Assembly: GCF_947179165.1 (NCBI RefSeq)
Contig: NC_077240.1
Span: 2,549,501-2,613,500 of the forward strand
DNA: 64,000 bases
Source: Solanum dulcamara
Lineage: Eukaryota > Streptophyta > Magnoliopsida > Solanales > Solanaceae
Reading direction: 5' to 3'
The notes below the pieces were generated by a model, which saw only the letters and a program-made list of their open reading frames with translations, was not told the origin of the DNA and did not search any database. Positions 60,601 through 64,000 of this stretch are shown here, one piece after another. Positions within the stretch are counted from its first letter, which is position 1. Each line of letters begins with the position of its first letter. Both the position numbers and the translations under genes were made by a program.

Positions 60601-60817
60601 GAAGTTTTAAGCAATATATATATAACATGTTGAAAGTAAAAATGAAGAAGTATGTTAAGAAGGGAGAAAATTAAAGTAGTTAATTACCATAACCAAGCAA
60701 GATGGATGCCAATGAAGCTAGAAAAGTACAAGCAATTGCATATTTGTTTGTTTTTGGTTTCTTTGGAGGATCAAAATCTTGAATTCTAGCTACCTGGTTT
60801 TGTTTATCGTCCGCCAT
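57684..60817 (-). CDS. Polyol/monosaccharide H+ symporter (PLT type), complete
   Basis: Major-facilitator sugar transporter of the plasma membrane. Exons on the minus strand are 60817-60688, 60233-59871 and 58777-57684, with GT-AG borders in phase and 528 aa, the usual PLT length. Family signatures in order: YDIGVMSGA at the end of TM1; GRTSDWIGRRYTM (the loop 2-3 GR..D..GRR box); PESPRWLVMQGR after TM6; HFFQQASGIDAVVLYSPRIF in TM7; DRVGRRPLLL in loop 8-9; WVYSSEIFPLRLRATG; and PETQGKTLEEMEVLFG at the C-terminus. The cytosolic N-terminus starts MADDKQNQVARIQDFDPP. PLTs take up sugar alcohols such as sorbitol, mannitol or inositol and some hexoses with protons; the substrate cannot be read from the sequence. 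The frame is intact. Which PLT paralogue it is was not decided. Confidence 0.93.
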
Positions 60818-60905
60818 TATTGGAAGAGAAAAATAGCTAGCCAGAGAGAGAAGGTATAGTCACCCAAAAGTGTATTGTCTTCATCTTTGAGTTTATCAAA
60901 CACCT

Positions 60906-60918
60906 TTATTTATATACA
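60906..60918 (-). promoter_or_regulatory. TATA box of the PLT transporter gene
   Basis: GTATATAAATAAAGG on the minus strand, about 90 bases upstream of the ATG at 60817. Confidence 0.6.
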
Positions 60919-60919
60919 A

Positions 60920-63060
60920 AAAGGGCCCCTAATATTGACCCAATATGTTTAAATTATTGAGCTTCATGGGGTCCATTTTAGTTTTGGTTTAATTTATTGG
61001 ATATATTTACTTGACACACATTTCTAGACTCACGTCGTAGAATTTCACTAGATCGTTGTTGTTGTATTTACTTGATACACATTCAACTACAACAAGCTCA
61101 TTACAATCAGCAAAATGTTGTTGTTGGAGTTAATTATCTCTTATTTTTAATTACATGTCACAAATTTGAATATTAATAATAAAATTTTATTCCACAAAGA
61201 GAATTACATGATTCGACTCTAAATTAATTCGACTCTAAAATGGATATTGAATGAGTGGGAAACCTAACAAAACAAGCTCATTAGTACATATTGTTCGTTT
61301 TCGTGATGTCGACATCCAGTTTTATGGTAGGTTTACACTTAACCACGTCGCTCAATTAATGACTAAATTATCTTCTTAAGTCAGATGAAACATAATTAGG
61401 AACAATTAGCTAAATATTCTATTGTTTAATGTATATACAAAGATTACTAAAAAGGTAAAAATTATACTCCTGTTAGCAATTTTATCCAAAAGTTCCTTCT
61501 TTTTCGTAGTAATGATGCGGATAAATAGTACTTAACCAATATAAAATCAAAAAGTGAATCTATTGAAGAGGAAAGAAAAAGAAAAAAAAAACTAATGGAA
61601 TCGGATAAGATATATGTTGGGGGAGGAAGCACCATAACTAAAGTTTGATATGATGATAAATAATGAAAATAAATTAGATACGAGAATTTTACGTGGAAAC
61701 CCTCTAACAAATAGAGGGAAAAAACCACGGGTAGAAGGATTTTTACTATTATGATATGGAGTACACCGTTCTCAAATACAAGGAGAAAACAACAATTAAC
61801 ATTTCTCTCTTGTAAAAGGAACAACTCACTAAAGAGGATACTCAAGACTACAATATTTATCTTGGTGTATAACTCTCTTTATAGGACTACATTGTGAATG
61901 CTCCTAGGACTACATCGTGAGTTCTACCAAGTTATGTTAGAAGGAATGAACTTATATTTATAAAGTTATAAACCTTTTCCTATAAGAAAAGGACTAGCCA
62001 AATATATGAAAACTTTGTGTTTTCCTTTTAGGAAAAGAAAAACCCAATTATAGTAGGAAATTCTTTTCCTTTTCTGCTTACTTTTTCTATCTACTTTTTT
62101 CTTCTTTGAATTGGACTTTACTTAGTAGACTTTCTTTCAATATAGACTCATCAAAGACAGAGTGAATCTATGAGAATAACTGCAGAACTTTCCCGCTCTT
62201 TCGCGGTCGATAAATTGATTATTAAAGAATTAATCTAAAAAATGTTACAGAATAAATATTTGTTCTTATTTTTAAGTAGACCCATGGTATGTTTAGTTCG
62301 AAGTAAAATGTTTTCTACGAAATTTTTTTTAAAAGAAAATTACCGGGTTTTGGGATTGGGGTTGGGATTCATGAAAGCAGTAGTTTTATTAAGGGACTCA
62401 AAATATTAAGAAGTAAATATAAAAAAAAAAGTTAGAAGAAATTCTACATCTACTATATATATACATAAAAAATAATTTTAATAATATATAAATAATATAA
62501 TTTTTCTTCGAAAATGATTCAAATGCACCCGGGGCCATTAGTAACTCTGCCCCTAGTCGGAAGCTGCCAAGACTTTGATTAGAGTCAGAATATCGGAAGG
62601 GGATATTGAAAGAGAGTTTTAAAAAATAATTTTCTCTCCTTTTTGACGGAAAGTCATTTTACTTGAATTTAAAATAATTAATCTAATTAAAAAACTATTT
62701 AAATCAACCAAACACACCTCATTGGTCACTTAAGAAATTAGAAAAGTTAAGGAGAATTTCTAATTACCCAGTTTTAAGGGGTTGATATTTTTTTGATTAA
62801 GTTAGTTATATGAAGAGTAATTTGATATTGTAATAAATCAAATTAACCAGGAAAAGCATCGGCTCTATAGGGTGGGTTCAGTACAAAGGAAAATGTGTCG
62901 ATGAAAAATATTATTTATTTTTAAAAAAAATATGAGTTTTTTATTTATTTTTTAATTTTTGTAGAAAACAAAAAATATTTTCTAAAATTATTTGAATATA
63001 ATTTAGACAAATACTATTGAATATTAACATGTGCAAAATGCATATATGCACATGATGTAA
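60920..63060. other. Intergenic DNA with a probable repeat at 61.6-62.0 kb
   Basis: No gene. At about 61610-61760 the sequence atatgttgggggaggaagca, then ttttacgtggaaaccct and gaaaaaaccacgggtagaag, resembles a repeat type common in Solanaceae; I could not name the family. The rest is AT-rich and unassigned. Confidence 0.4.
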
Positions 63061-64000
63061 GTGAGAGTTAGTTGATGTAAATATTGTGTTAGTTAGCTGG
63101 ATTAGTATCATGTATATATAGTGTTTGTTAGATGTGGGGACACTGGCACCACCTGACAATGGACCTGACAATGGGAATGGCAACAACAATTCTTCACATG
63201 TTCCTGCTGCTATGGATCTTACTGCCACTCCTGTTGAACAAGCCACTCCTGTTGAACAAGGTGAACAAACTCTATTGCAGGTCAATACTTCTCCTGCTGT
63301 GAATGCAAGACCAACAAGGACTACTAGGAGGCCTGGGTGGTTGAATGACTACATTTTCAATAATAGTCATGATGAAACTAGCACTTATCTTATGAACAAA
63401 TATGTGTCATATGCAGCAATATCAAGCAAGTATAAGAGTTATTTAGCAAAATTCTCAAGTCAGTTTGAACCCAAAACCTTCAAAAAAGCCTCAAGAGATA
63501 GTAGATGGGTAGAAGCCATGAAGCAAGAAGTCAAGGCATTGGAAGAAAATCATACTTGGAAGGTTGTTGACCTTTCAAATGGGAAGAATGCAGTAGGTTC
63601 AAAATAGGTATACAAGATCAAATATAAAGCTAATGGAGAAGTTGAAAGATTCAAGGCAAGATTAGTGGCAAAGGGGTACAGCCAAAAGGAGGGCCTCGAC
63701 AATAATGAAACATTCTCTTCAGTGGCCAAAATGATCACTGTGAGGTCTGTAATTGCATTAGCAGCATCAAATGATTGGAATCTTCGTGTACAACGCATTC
63801 TTGCAAGAAGACTTGTATGAAGAAGTGTATATGGAGTTGCCAGAGGACTTTAAGAAACAGAGGGAGACCAAGTTATGCAGGCTGCTGAAATCATTATATG
63901 GCCTGAAGCAGGCATCAAGGCAATGGAACATAAAGCTGACTGATGCCTTAGTAGCTGCAGGATTCAGCCAAAGTGCACATGATTACTCTCTCTTCAAAGA
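63061..64000 (+). pseudogene. Damaged Ty1/Copia polyprotein, runs off the window
   Basis: After a short LTR-like stretch (tagttagctggattagtatc, atgtatatatag) the frame enters the linker between integrase and RT. RT then starts: [57 protein letters not shown] and SAHDYSLF at the window end. A TAG at 63605-63607 interrupts GSK-VYKIKY, and an indel near 63790 shifts the frame before the [10 protein letters not shown] segment. Gag, protease and integrase are missing upstream, so the element is internally deleted and inactive. The catalytic YVDD region lies beyond the window. Confidence 0.9.

Overview
This is plant nuclear DNA from the nightshade family, most likely Solanum (tomato/potato clade). 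The evidence is spliced plant genes with GT-AG introns, very AT-rich intergenic DNA, Solanaceae-type RTE-LINE/SINE tails and many MITEs. There is no bacterial, viral or CRISPR-like system. The species cannot be fixed from the sequence alone.

Layout. 1-1405 (+): the last three exons of a Rab7 GTPase (RABG3 type), convergent with SWI3D. 3620-12889 (-): a complete seven-exon SWI3D chromatin-remodelling subunit gene (about 946 codons). Its introns hold a gag-only LTR retrotransposon with a nested MITE, a tandem-repeat MITE and a 0.29-kb tandem duplication. 13.6-35.9 kb: a BURP-domain (RD22-like) gene cluster made of a 3'-flank relic, a two-exon copy broken by a 2-bp deletion (20405-22095), an intact copy with an expanded repetitive spacer (33162-34550) and a 5'-truncated degenerate copy (about 35185-35710). 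Promoter-like blocks with G-boxes occur three times in the cluster. Two of them lie in near-identical 1-kb direct repeats flanking a truncated Copia element. 35.9-37.5 kb (-): an intron-less, frameshifted cysteinyl-tRNA synthetase pseudogene. 40936-41583 (-): a two-exon gene for a small secreted organ-specific (S2/P4-type) protein. 48473-49984 (+): a fourth, divergent and intact BURP gene without the spacer. 50.6-53.8 kb: a probable DNA element containing a 2.1-kb solo LTR with a perfect 5-bp target duplication. 55110-56128: a pogo-like DNA transposon with clear inverted ends, a TA target duplication and transposase remnants. 57684-60817 (-): a complete three-exon polyol/monosaccharide transporter of the PLT type. 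63.06-64 kb (+): a damaged Copia polyprotein that runs off the window.

How the parts relate. The host genes are independent loci (vesicle traffic, chromatin remodelling, secreted cell-wall-type BURP proteins, a small secreted protein, sugar-alcohol transport). The only real gene family here is the BURP array, which shows duplication, repeat expansion, frameshift and decay around transposon insertions. The observations most worth following are that array with its repeated G-box promoter block, a snRNA-like USE plus TATA arrangement at 30.5 kb, the gag-only retrotransposon in SWI3D intron 1, the palindromic TATACAG array at 31.6 kb and the pogo-like element at 55 kb. Similarities are judged by eye; no alignment or database search was run.
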